DNA from: Ornithinimicrobium sp. F0845
Lineage (GTDB): Bacteria; Actinomycetota; Actinomycetes; Actinomycetales; Dermatophilaceae
Direction of reading: 5' to 3'
DNA length: 64,000 nucleotides
NCBI RefSeq assembly: GCF_023015765.1
Contig: NZ_JALKAL010000002.1
Coordinates: forward strand, 494,421-558,420
The position numbers and the translations under genes are program-made. The notes beneath the pieces are model-generated. The model did not search any database. It was given only the letters and a program-made list of their open reading frames with translations, and was not told where the DNA came from. The number at the start of each line of letters is the position of its first letter. Within the stretch, counting starts at the first letter, position 1. Below are positions 44,926 through 52,880 of this stretch, piece after piece.

Positions 44926-45744
44926 ATGAGGCCCTCAGCCCGGACAACGGTGTCACTCGCGGCCGCGGCCGTCCTTCTGCTCCCCGTGGCCATCACCGCG
45001 ACGGCAGCACCCCGGACCTTCACCTACGACGCGATCGGCGACTCCTACGCCGCGGGCTCTGGCGCACCCGACGGCGCCGCCTACCCCGAGGTGCTGGACG
45101 GCCGGATGCGGATCAGCCTCGAGGACTTCGCCGCCGTGCCGGGCGCCCACGCCGAGCCGGGCGGGAACGGCCTTGACGCCCAGCTCGGAGGCCTCGACGC
45201 GGACACCGATCTGGTCACCCTGACGATCGGGGGCAACGACATCCCCTGGTCGACAACCGTGACCCAGTGCCTGCTCCTGGACGACGCGTTCTGCCTCCAA
45301 CAGATCGGTGCGGTCGAGCAGGAGATCCGAGACGATCTGCCCGCCATCCTTGACGAGGCATACAGCGGCGTGGCCGACGCGGCGCCCAACGCGCACATCG
45401 CCGTCACCGGCTACGCCCACCTGTTCTCACCGCGGTTCGGAGACTACGAGGTCCCGCTCAACCCGGACTTCACGATGGTGATGTCGGTCGCCGAGCAGGA
45501 GGCCGCCAACGACGCGGCCGACCTGCTCAACCAGGTGATCGCAGGAGTCGCGGAGGACCACGGCTTCGAGTTCGTGGACGTCACCAAGCGCTTCGACGGC
45601 CACGGAGCCAACTCCGACGAGCCCTTCCTCCACGGCGTCCTCCCCGCCGATGTCGGCAGCTCGTTCCACCCCAATGCCGACGGCTACCGGGCCTACGCCG
45701 CAGCCCTGACCGCGGCCATCAACCCCAACGAGCTGCGCGGCTAG
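44926..45744 (+). CDS. Secreted SGNH/GDSL hydrolase
   Basis: 272 residues. Residues 1-28 form a signal peptide (hydrophobic LAAAAVLLLPVAITATAA, cleavage probably after Ala). SGNH blocks: IGDSYAAGSG with the catalytic Ser, GGND, and SSFHPNADGY with the His (preceded by an Asp-like position). The mature enzyme is probably an extracellular esterase or lipase of the Streptomyces-type family. ATG 44926 has TACGCT at 44912-44917 as a leaderless -10. Its stop overlaps the converging NTF2-like gene. Confidence 0.93.
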   Translation: MRPSARTTVSLAAAAVLLLPVAITATAAPRTFTYDAIGDSYAAGSGAPDGAAYPEVLDGRMRISLEDFAAVPGAHAEPGGNGLDAQLGGLDADTDLVTLTIGGNDIPWSTTVTQCLLLDDAFCLQQIGAVEQEIRDDLPAILDEAYSGVADAAPNAHIAVTGYAHLFSPRFGDYEVPLNPDFTMVMSVAEQEAANDAADLLNQVIAGVAEDHGFEFVDVTKRFDGHGANSDEPFLHGVLPADVGSSFHPNADGYRAYAAALTAAINPNELRG

Positions 45745-46109
45745 GCGAGGCGCGTCCCCGCAGGCGCCTCCAGCCCGACGTCGGTCCACACCTCGGTCAG
45801 GTCCACGATCAACCCGTCACGGAGCGTGACGAAGGAGGCCACCGCGAAGCGCTGCGGCCGTCCGTCGCTGGTCCCCGTCACCGAGGCCCGGCCGACCGCC
45901 CGCTCCCCCTCGCTGACGCAGTCCTCGAGCACCATGCGCTCGAACCCCGGGTAGTCCGCGTTGAACCGCACCCACTCCTCCTTGCCGAACATCTCCCCGG
46001 TGTGCACCAGGTGACACCGGAAGTCCTCGTGGAGCAGTCGGGCCAACCCCTCCCAGTCGTGGTCGTCGATCACCGTCACGAACCGCTGCATCATCTCCGC
46101 ACCCGTCAT
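45741..46109 (-). CDS. SnoaL/NTF2-like protein
   Basis: 122 residues from ATG 46109 (ATG 46133 is also in frame). The fold is suggested by MMQRFVTVIDDHDWEGLARL, a typical start, and the end FVTLRDGLIVDLTEVWTDVG. It is probably a small-molecule isomerase-like or ligand-binding protein; substrate unknown. Divergent from the acetyltransferase gene 72 bases away. Confidence 0.85.
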   Translation of the reverse strand: MTGAEMMQRFVTVIDDHDWEGLARLLHEDFRCHLVHTGEMFGKEEWVRFNADYPGFERMVLEDCVSEGERAVGRASVTGTSDGRPQRFAVASFVTLRDGLIVDLTEVWTDVGLEAPAGTRLA

Positions 46110-46181
46110 GCCGAGGATGCTGCCAGCCGCCACCGACAGTGCGGGCGGGGCGAGGCGGCGTCACGCAACTACCCTGGAACG

Positions 46182-46769
46182 ATGGCCGACTACTTCGCCG
46201 GGGACGACCGGAGCAACTACGAGCGCATGGTCGCCGGCGACCTCTACATCGCCGACGACCCCCGCATCGCCGCGGAGGGTCGCCGGGCCGTCGAGCTCGC
46301 CGCCGACTACGCCCGGGCCTACCTCGAGGACCCCGACGCCGCCCGGGAGATCCTCGCCGGCCTCCTCGGAGACCTGGGCGAGGGCGCCGAGATCAAGCCG
46401 CCGCTCTACGTCGACTACGGCAGCAACATCGCCGTCGGCGAGGGCACCTTCGTCAACTACGGCCTGACCGCGCTCGACGTCGCGCCGATCACCATCGGAC
46501 GCCACTGCCAGATCGCCACGCACGTGCAGCTGCTCACCCCGTGGCACCCACTGGAGCCCGGCCCGCGCCGCGACGGCGTCGAGTCCGCCTCGCCCATCAC
46601 CCTGGGTGACAACGTGTGGCTCGGCGGCGGCGCGATCGTGCTGCCCGGCGTCACCATCGGCGACAACTCTGTCGTGGGCGCGGGAGCTGTGGTCACCAAG
46701 GACGTGCCCGCCAACGTGGTCGTGGTGGGCAACCCCGCCCGCATCGTCAAGCACCTCGATGCGGAGTGA
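46182..46769 (+). CDS. Sugar O-acetyltransferase (maltose/NodL/LacA type)
   Basis: 195 residues with an N-terminal mac domain (SNYERMVAGDLYIADDPRIA) and a left-handed beta-helix of hexapeptide repeats. It contains YGSNIAVGEGTFVNYG and ITLGDNVWLGGGAIVLPGV with VVGAGAVVTKDV. It transfers acetyl from acetyl-CoA to a sugar hydroxyl. ATG 46182 follows TACCCT (46170-46175) by six bases. Its stop overlaps the MFS start (GTGA). Confidence 0.94.
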   Translation: MADYFAGDDRSNYERMVAGDLYIADDPRIAAEGRRAVELAADYARAYLEDPDAAREILAGLLGDLGEGAEIKPPLYVDYGSNIAVGEGTFVNYGLTALDVAPITIGRHCQIATHVQLLTPWHPLEPGPRRDGVESASPITLGDNVWLGGGAIVLPGVTIGDNSVVGAGAVVTKDVPANVVVVGNPARIVKHLDAE

Positions 46770-47986
46770 CGCCACCCGCTGAGCCCACACGCCGCGCCGC
46801 GCGACCGCTCGGCGCCGCTTTCGTCCTGCTCGCCACGGCCCTCATCGCGATCAACCTGCGCCCCGTCGCCTCGTCGGTCGGACCGGTGCTGGAGGAGGTC
46901 ACACAGGGGCTCGGCATGAGCACCGCCGTCGCCGGGTTCGTCACGGCTCTCCCAGGGCTCTGCTTCGGTCTGATCGGCGCGCTCGCGGTCGGCCTCGCCC
47001 GCCGGGTCGGTATGACGACCGGCATCGTCCTCGGGCTCCTCGCCGTGGGCGTGGGTCTCCTCGCCCGGGCCGCCATCGACAGCACCGCCCTGTTCCTGCT
47101 GCTCACGGCCCTGGCGCTGGGCGGGGCCGCCATCGGCAACGTGCTCGTGCCCGCCTGGATCAAGCGGCAGCCCCGCGACGTCCGTCTGATGACCATCTAC
47201 AGCGCCGGCCTCACCCTGGGCGGTGCCATGGCGGCGGCGCTGGTCGCCCCGATCAGCGCCGCCTCCGACCTGGGGTGGCGTGCGGCGCTGGGAGTATGGG
47301 GTCTGGTCGCCCTGGTCGCCGTCCTCCCCTGGGCGCTCATCGCCTCGCGTGAACGACGCACCCCCGGCGGGCGCGGGTCGCCCGCCGCGGCGAAGCCCAC
47401 CGGGCGGATCTGGCACTCATCCACGGCCATCGCCCTGACCGTCGTCTTCGGCATCCAGTCGATGAACGCCTACGTCCAGTTCGGCTGGCTCCCCCAGATC
47501 TACCGCGACGCGGGACTCTCAGCCGGGCACGCCGGTATCCTCATGTCCCTGCTCACCGCCCTCACCCTGATCGGCGCCCTGATGATGCCGACGGTCATCG
47601 CGCGCTCGCCCTCGCTGCAGCCGTGGATGTATGCCTTCGGCGCGCTGCTCGTCATCGGCAACGCCGGGTTGCTGCTTGCTCCGGCGACGGTGCCCTGGTT
47701 GTGGGCGATCATCCTGGGCACGTCCGGCTTCGCGTTCCCGACCGCCATCGCGCTGATCACGGCCCGCACCCGCGACCCACAGGTGACCGCGCGGCTGTCG
47801 GGGTTCGTGCAGCCGATGGGCTACATGCTCGCCGCGGTCGGGCCGTTCGTGGTCGGTGTGATCTATCAGGCCACGGGGACCTGGACCATCGTGCTGATCC
47901 TGCTGATGCTCAGCGGCGTCGTGCTGACCCTGGCTGGTCTGCGGGTCTCCCGTCACACCTGGGTGGACGACGAGCTGGCTGCCTGA
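46766..47986 (+). CDS. MFS transporter, CynX/NimT type
   Basis: 406 residues, 12 hydrophobic segments. It matches the CynX/NimT subgroup (LIAINLRPVASSVGPVLEEV near the start and MNAYVQFGWLPQIYRDAG after the central loop). GTG 46766 overlaps the acetyltransferase stop, so it is translationally coupled. The subgroup includes a cyanate transporter and exporters of nitroimidazole-like compounds; the substrate here is unknown, perhaps an acetylated product. Confidence 0.92.
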   Translation: MTPPAEPTRRAARPLGAAFVLLATALIAINLRPVASSVGPVLEEVTQGLGMSTAVAGFVTALPGLCFGLIGALAVGLARRVGMTTGIVLGLLAVGVGLLARAAIDSTALFLLLTALALGGAAIGNVLVPAWIKRQPRDVRLMTIYSAGLTLGGAMAAALVAPISAASDLGWRAALGVWGLVALVAVLPWALIASRERRTPGGRGSPAAAKPTGRIWHSSTAIALTVVFGIQSMNAYVQFGWLPQIYRDAGLSAGHAGILMSLLTALTLIGALMMPTVIARSPSLQPWMYAFGALLVIGNAGLLLAPATVPWLWAIILGTSGFAFPTAIALITARTRDPQVTARLSGFVQPMGYMLAAVGPFVVGVIYQATGTWTIVLILLMLSGVVLTLAGLRVSRHTWVDDELAA

Positions 47987-48319
47987 TCAGCGCTCCAAGA
48001 TCTCCAGGACGCGATCCAACTTGCCCTCGACGCTCTCGAACCGGGCATCGTGCGCATCGAGCTTGCCCTCGATCGCCTCAAACCGGGCATCGTGCGCGTC
48101 GAGCTTGCCCTCGACCGCCTCGAATCGGGCATCGTGCGCGTCGAACCGAGCATCGTGCGCAGCCACACTGGACTTGATGGCGGCGATGTCCTCGGTGATC
48201 TCAGCCAGGCGAGTGGTGTGTTGATCCTGCGTCGTGCTGATCTTGCCGATCATGTCGTAGATGGCGTGGACGTCGTTGTCCAATTGGCGGACCTTCTGCT
48301 CGATGCCTGGCGACGTCAT
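47987..48319 (-). CDS. Heptad-repeat coiled-coil protein
   Basis: 110 residues from ATG 48319. From about residue 50 the protein is seven-residue repeats alternating HDARF(E/D)A and (V/I)EGKLDA, ending VLEILER. The first half (IEQKVRQLDNDVHAIYDMIG) is also helical. No other domain is seen. The stop is one base from the MFS stop. Similar proteins are annotated as hypothetical or tail-fibre-like coiled coils; the role is unknown. Confidence 0.82.
   Translation of the reverse strand: MTSPGIEQKVRQLDNDVHAIYDMIGKISTTQDQHTTRLAEITEDIAAIKSSVAAHDARFDAHDARFEAVEGKLDAHDARFEAIEGKLDAHDARFESVEGKLDRVLEILER
48028..48165. repeat. Tandem repeat of 21/42 bases coding for heptads
   Basis: GGGCATCGTGCG recurs at spacings of 42 bases or 21 bases, alternating with CGAGCTTGCCCTCGA(T/C)CGCCTC-type units. 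It encodes the HDARFEA / VEGKLDA heptads of the overlapping gene. Confidence 0.8.
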
Positions 48320-48365
48320 GCCCACGACTGTAGGCGAACGACGCGACCCCGACCAGAGCCCGCGG

Positions 48366-48932
48366 TCAATCTGTGGACAACGGTCCCTGCGTGGACTCGA
48401 TGAGGCTCGAGCTCAGCACGGCGAGCAGGCGGGTGAGCTCTGTCCGGTCCTCCGAGGAGAGACCCTCCAGCATGACCTCGTCCGAGGCGAAGATGGCGCC
48501 GGCGAACTCGTCGGTGATCCGCTGGCCCTCCTCGGTGAGCTGCACATCGACCCGTCGCCCGGGACGTGGCTCGCGCCGGACCCAGCCGCGCTGCTCAGCC
48601 CTCGTGAGCCGCTGGGAGATCGCCGCGGGCGAGACCACGGAGGCCTCGGCCAGCTCCCGCGAGCTCAAGCGGTAGGGCTCACCACTGCGGCGCAGCGTGC
48701 CGAGCAGGTCCATGAGCGCGCTGTCGATGCCGAGGCTGGTCAGCAGCTCGCGCCGGTTGGCGCTGAAGACCTTGCCCAGGTGCCAGACCCTGGTGATCAC
48801 CCCGATGGATGAAGGATCCAGGTCGGGACGCTCGCGGCGCCACTGCGCCTCGATCATCGCGGCCCGGTCGGCCACCTGTTCGCCATCCCTGTCGCGCCGA
48901 CCAGCCCCGTCGCGCACATCATGCCGGCTCAT
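48366..48932 (-). CDS. MarR family transcriptional regulator
   Basis: 188 residues. Winged helix: LSSRELAEASVVSPAAISQR with wing RRGWVRREPRPGRRVDVQL-like residues at about 90-135, flanked by the dimerisation helices. Divergent from an SDR gene with two palindromes between them, so it probably represses that gene and itself until ligand is bound. Confidence 0.92.
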   Translation of the reverse strand: MSRHDVRDGAGRRDRDGEQVADRAAMIEAQWRRERPDLDPSSIGVITRVWHLGKVFSANRRELLTSLGIDSALMDLLGTLRRSGEPYRLSSRELAEASVVSPAAISQRLTRAEQRGWVRREPRPGRRVDVQLTEEGQRITDEFAGAIFASDEVMLEGLSSEDRTELTRLLAVLSSSLIESTQGPLSTD

Positions 48933-48946
48933 CCCCTCACTCTACG

Positions 48947-48980
48947 TTAAGCACTTAATGCAGCATGTTAAGGTCTAAAC
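48947..48980. promoter_or_regulatory. Two MarR-type operators in the MarR/SDR divergent promoter
   Basis: TTAAGCACTTAA (48947-48958) is a perfect TTAAG-N2-CTTAA palindrome. TTAAGGTCTAAA (48968-48979) is a near copy. Their centres are 21 bases apart, two turns of the helix. Both lie in the short AT-rich gap between the diverging start codons. Confidence 0.8.
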
Positions 48981-48993
48981 ACTGAGAGGAAAG

Positions 48994-49707
48994 ATGCGCA
49001 TGATCGTTGTGACAGGAGGGGCGACCGGCCTCGGCCGGGAAGTCGCCCAGAAGTTCATCAGGCACGGCGCACACGTCGTGATCACCGGGCGACGGCGGGA
49101 GCCGCTGCTGCGCACCGCCGACGAGATCGGCGCGCAGGCGGTGCCGTGCGACAACGCGAGTGCCGAGGACCTGGCCGGCCTCACGGACGCCTGCGCCGAC
49201 GGGGTGGAGGTGCTGGTCAACAACGCCGGAGGCAACGCTGCGCCACCCGTCGCCAACGGAGACCTGACAGCCACCGCGGAAGCGTGGCAGGCGAACTTCA
49301 CCGCCAACGTGCTGACCGACGTGCTCACCACAACGGCGCTGGAACCGCTGCTGGTTGACGACGGCCGGGTGATCAACGTCGGGTCGATCGCGGCCGACAG
49401 CGGGTCCGGCTCCTACGGGCCGGCGAAGGCAGCCGTCCAGAGCTGGACGGTCGACCTGGCCAGACGGCTAGGGCCGCGCCGGGTCACCGTCAACTCCATC
49501 ACCCCCGGTTACATCTCCGAGACGGAGTTCTTCGGGGACGGCCCGAGCGAGGCGAAGTACGCCAGCCTGCTCGCGGCCACCATGACCAAGCGGGTCGGGG
49601 TGCCCTCGGACATCGCCGAGTTGGTCTTCTTCCTGGCCTCGGACGCAGCCGGGCACGTCACCGGTCAGACCCTGCACGTCAACGGCGGCGCACAGACCAC
49701 CCGCTGA
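48994..49707 (+). CDS. Short-chain dehydrogenase/reductase
   Basis: 237 residues. NAD(P) motif VTGGATGLGREVAQKF, LVNNAGGNA, catalytic Ser-Tyr-Lys in INVGSIAADSGSGSYGPAKA and the usual end HVTGQTLHVNGG. Arg-rich TGRRREP after strand 2 hints at NADP preference. AGAGGAAAG precedes ATG 48994. Likely induced through the divergent MarR-type protein; the substrate may be the inducer. Confidence 0.95.
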   Translation: MRMIVVTGGATGLGREVAQKFIRHGAHVVITGRRREPLLRTADEIGAQAVPCDNASAEDLAGLTDACADGVEVLVNNAGGNAAPPVANGDLTATAEAWQANFTANVLTDVLTTTALEPLLVDDGRVINVGSIAADSGSGSYGPAKAAVQSWTVDLARRLGPRRVTVNSITPGYISETEFFGDGPSEAKYASLLAATMTKRVGVPSDIAELVFFLASDAAGHVTGQTLHVNGGAQTTR

Positions 49708-50436
49708 TCACGGGCGGCGGGCGCGCACCAGCCAGCCGCGGCCCGGGGCATAGGGCAGGTCGCCGAGCACGACGTCCTCGAAGCCCGCGGCCGCCAGCGA
49801 GGTCTCCAGTTCCTCGGCCGAGCGAAAGCGCAGGGTCGAGGTGGACACCACGTCCTGCCCGTCCGGGAACTCGTTGTGTGCGGTGAAGCTCACCAGCAGC
49901 GGGTCCTCTCGCACGTCGGTGACCTCCATCCACTCGGTCAGCGGCCCGAGGCCGGGCACGTCGGTGGTGGCCCGGGTCCGCTCCGGTGTCCAGCGCTCCC
50001 ATCCGCGGTCCGCGGGCACCCGGGTCTCGAACGCCAGGTGCCCACCCGGCCGCAGCGCGGCGTGGATCGCCGAAAGCGTCCGCGCCCAGGCCTCGTCGGT
50101 CAGGAAGACCTGCGCGACGTTGGCAGTCATCGTGGCCAGGTCGACCTGCAGCGGCGGCAGCGTCGTGGCGTCGCCGTGCACCCAGGCGACCTGCTCGGCA
50201 CCCTCCTTGCCCCGGGCCACGTCCAGGCTGGCGCCGGCCGGATCCAGCCCGGTCACCTCGATCCCCCGCTGCGCGAGCAGTATGGCGAACGTGCCGGTCC
50301 CGCAACCGACGTCCAGGACCGATCGGGCACCGATCTCCTCCGCCACGGCGAGGTAGGTGTCCAGGTCGCTGCGGTCGGGGTCGAGGATGTCGTAGAGCGG
50401 GGCCAGGCGGGGGTCGTCGAACTCGGCGTCGGGCAT
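49708..50436 (-). CDS. Class I SAM-dependent methyltransferase
   Basis: 242 residues. Motif I VLDVGCGTGTFAILLA, then VTGLDPAGASL and ALRPGGHLAFETR. ATG 50436 is preferred over 50457 because TAACCT lies seven bases upstream on the minus strand (50444-50449). The N-terminal DDPRLAPLYDILDPDRSD is typical of a small-molecule methyltransferase group in actinomycetes. Its stop abuts the SDR stop. Confidence 0.9.
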   Translation of the reverse strand: MPDAEFDDPRLAPLYDILDPDRSDLDTYLAVAEEIGARSVLDVGCGTGTFAILLAQRGIEVTGLDPAGASLDVARGKEGAEQVAWVHGDATTLPPLQVDLATMTANVAQVFLTDEAWARTLSAIHAALRPGGHLAFETRVPADRGWERWTPERTRATTDVPGLGPLTEWMEVTDVREDPLLVSFTAHNEFPDGQDVVSTSTLRFRSAEELETSLAAAGFEDVVLGDLPYAPGRGWLVRARRP

Positions 50437-50502
50437 GCCGGGGAGGTTAGTCCCCACGCGCCCGAGGCACGATCGGTTTATGCCCCGCGACGGCGGGACC
50501 GG

Positions 50503-51213
50503 CTAGTAGTCGCGGGGTGGAGGCGGTGGAGGCGGGTTGCCCTGCTGGTAGCCACCCTGCTGATAGCCAGCCTGCTGGTCACCGCCCTGCTGATAGCCCC
50601 CGGGCTGGTAACCACCCTGATAGCCGCCCTGGGGGTAGCCGTAGCCGCCGGGCCCCGCGGCCATCGCCCGCTTGCTCTCGCCGCGACCGATGAACCACAG
50701 GATCGCCCCCACGATGACGAGCAGGCCACCCAGCATCATGCCGCCGATGCCCGCGAGGACCCCGAGGAAGCCACCCACGGCTCCCGCGATGTCCAGGGCC
50801 GGGCCGACGAGGGTCCGGGGACCCTCGCAGACGATGTGGTGGTCGCCGGACTCCGCCGCGGTGAAGTTGCCCACGTTGACGTAGGTGGTGTCCCCACTCG
50901 TCCCGCTGATGTCGGCGCCGCGGTTGATCGACAGCTCCTGCCCGTCGGGCCCGGTCACCGTGCAGGTGGCCTGCTCGGCGCCCTCCTCGACCTGATAGAT
51001 CGTGCGCTCGTCGCCGGCCTGCAGGGACACGGTGATGTCACCGTTGGTGGGCTGGGCGTCCTGAACGGCCTCGGTGATGGCCCTGAAGGACGTCATCCCG
51101 AGGACGATGGCCAGCGCGAGGGACACGAGCCCGATGGCGATCCCGATCCAGAACGTGATCGCCCCACCCTTGCGCTTGCCATGACCGGGGAGGGGACCAG
51201 TGACGTTGGACAT
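50503..51213 (-). CDS. Membrane protein with GYQ-rich tail
   Basis: 236 residues from ATG 51213. One membrane segment lies at about 20-42, then an extracellular-type region of about 110 residues with a cysteine pair (QATCTVTGPDG, HHIVCEGPR), then a second membrane segment (about 150-178). The C-terminal 50 residues are GGYQQGG-type repeats ending in a run of prolines. The cytoplasmic tail type is common in actinobacterial envelope proteins, but I recognise no named family. Confidence 0.85.
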   Translation of the reverse strand: MSNVTGPLPGHGKRKGGAITFWIGIAIGLVSLALAIVLGMTSFRAITEAVQDAQPTNGDITVSLQAGDERTIYQVEEGAEQATCTVTGPDGQELSINRGADISGTSGDTTYVNVGNFTAAESGDHHIVCEGPRTLVGPALDIAGAVGGFLGVLAGIGGMMLGGLLVIVGAILWFIGRGESKRAMAAGPGGYGYPQGGYQGGYQPGGYQQGGDQQAGYQQGGYQQGNPPPPPPPRDY

Positions 51214-51232
51214 GGGGTCAACCGTAGCGGGG

Positions 51233-51793
51233 CTACTCGGGCGGACGGACCAACTCGGCTGGCACCACCTCGAACGCGAAGGGCAGCTCCATCCGTGCCG
51301 TGGCGTCACCGGTGACCCTCGTCGTGCTGGCATAGACCCCGTCGACCAGGTCGAGCGCCTCGAAGCTCGGCTCGACCGGATCGACCAACCAGTAGGAGGC
51401 GACGCCGGCCTCCTCATACCGCGAGCGCTTCAGCACGCGGTCCTTCCGGCTGGTCGAGGGCGACAGGACTTCGACTGCCAGCACCATCGCGGCCCCGATG
51501 TCCCCCTCGCGCACCTCCTCGTTGCGCACGACCAGGACGTCGGGCTGCAGCGAGGTGAGCCGGTCCGGGCGCCAGTCGAGAGGGGCGAAGAACACCTCAA
51601 AGCCGGGCGGGCACGCATCGCGGAGACGTACGAAGATGTTGCCGGTCGCCCGTTGGTGCCACATGGTCGGCGCCGGGGTCACGAGCAGCACCCCGTCCAG
51701 CAGCTCGTACTGCAGGCCGTCGTCGGGCAGCCGGTCGACGTCATCGACCGTCCACTCCCCGACCACCCGCGGCAGCGCTGTCATGACACCCAT
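51233..51793 (-). CDS. Uma2 family endonuclease-like protein
   Basis: 186 residues from ATG 51793. The Uma2 (DUF820) nuclease fold is shown by YELLDGVLLVTPAPTMWHQR, LQPDVLVVRNEEV, LAVEVLSPSTSRKDRVLKRS and EEAGVASYWLVDP, with the PD-(D/E)xK-like residues Asp, Glu and Lys. Widespread family, no settled role. It follows the membrane protein in the same direction, 19 bases upstream. Confidence 0.92.
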   Translation of the reverse strand: MGVMTALPRVVGEWTVDDVDRLPDDGLQYELLDGVLLVTPAPTMWHQRATGNIFVRLRDACPPGFEVFFAPLDWRPDRLTSLQPDVLVVRNEEVREGDIGAAMVLAVEVLSPSTSRKDRVLKRSRYEEAGVASYWLVDPVEPSFEALDLVDGVYASTTRVTGDATARMELPFAFEVVPAELVRPPE

Positions 51794-51920
51794 GGTGCTC
51801 CTCTCGTCCGAGCCTGTCGATCCCCACCCACCCAGCGTGCCCCGAGACGCCGGATGGGTGACCGAGTTATCCACAGGTGCCCGCCCGTCCCAGCCCGGGG
51901 GCCAGCCGGGCCGGCACATC

Positions 51921-52367
51921 TCAGGCCTCCGCGCCCTGCGCCAGCGGCGTCTTGAAGCGGATCATGTTGCCGGCCGGGTCACGGAAGGCACAGTCGCGCA
52001 CGCCGTAGAACTGGTCGGTGGGCTCCTGGATCACCTCGGCCCCACTGGCCGACACCTTCTCGAAGAGCGCGTCGACGTCAGGCACCTCGAAGACCAGCGA
52101 GGACAGGATGCCCTTGGCCATCAGGTCGGCCACGGCCTGCTGGTCAGCCTCGCTCATCGGGATGCCGAACGCCTTGTAGTCCTGGATGACGATCTCGATG
52201 TCGGGCTGCCCCGGCGGCGTGAAGGTGAGCCAGCGGAAGTCGCCCTGCGAGACGTCCTGGCGCACCTCGAGGCCGACGGCGTCCCGGTAGAAGGCCAGCG
52301 TGGCGTCGACGTCGTCGACGATCACGAAGCAGTTGTTCAGGGTCGGTGCGGTGGGGTTTGCGTTCAT
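51921..52367 (-). CDS. VOC family protein
   Basis: 148 residues from ATG 52367. One glyoxalase/bleomycin-resistance domain: NCFVIVDDVDATLAFYRDAV at the start and GVRDCAFRDPAGNMIRFKT at the end. The metal ligand positions are not certain. It directly follows an AraC-type regulator in the same direction (10 bases), a pairing commonly seen and likely an operon. Confidence 0.93.
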   Translation of the reverse strand: MNANPTAPTLNNCFVIVDDVDATLAFYRDAVGLEVRQDVSQGDFRWLTFTPPGQPDIEIVIQDYKAFGIPMSEADQQAVADLMAKGILSSLVFEVPDVDALFEKVSASGAEVIQEPTDQFYGVRDCAFRDPAGNMIRFKTPLAQGAEA

Positions 52368-52377
52368 GCCCGCAACG

Positions 52378-52824
52378 CTATGACGCCCCACCGTCATCGC
52401 GCTTCTCCGATCCTGACCGGGTCCGGTCCGCAGCGCCCCGGGTCGGACGCGTCGCGTGCTTGACGTAGCAGCCCGGGATGCCGACGAGCTGGCCGTGGTC
52501 GCTCGCGCGGTACTCACTCGGCGTCTGCCCCACCAGCTCGGTGAACCGGGCGCTGAACGAGCCGAGCGAGGTGAAGCCCACGGCCATGCACACGTCGGTG
52601 ACGCTCTGGTCGCCGAACCGCAGCAGCGCCATCGCCCGCTCCACCCGCCGCGTCATCAGCCAGGAATAGGGCGTCTCCCCGAACGCCTCCTTGAACGAGC
52701 GCTGGAAGTGCCCCACCGACATGAGCGCCTCCCGGGCGAGGCGCGGGACGTCCAGCGGCTCGGCATACTCCCGGTCGATCAGGTCTCGCACCCGGCGCAG
52801 CCTGATGAGGTCCTCGCGATCCAC
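52378..52824 (-). CDS. AraC-type transcriptional regulator, single HTH domain
   Basis: 148 residues from GTG 52824. Two helix-turn-helix units: LARE ALMSVGHFQRSFKEAF and VTDVCMAVGFTSLGSFSARF, at about residues 25-110, with no ligand-binding domain in front. CATACT (complement of 52831-52836) lies six bases upstream on the minus strand. An earlier start at 52848 would place the promoter inside the gene. It probably controls itself and the VOC gene, and its start is about 60 bases from divergent argS. Confidence 0.9.
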   Translation of the reverse strand: MDREDLIRLRRVRDLIDREYAEPLDVPRLAREALMSVGHFQRSFKEAFGETPYSWLMTRRVERAMALLRFGDQSVTDVCMAVGFTSLGSFSARFTELVGQTPSEYRASDHGQLVGIPGCYVKHATRPTRGAADRTRSGSEKRDDGGAS

Positions 52825-52880
52825 CCAGCCAGTATGCCGGGCGCGCAAGGCGGCGCGCCGGTCACCTTAGGCTGTGGCCC

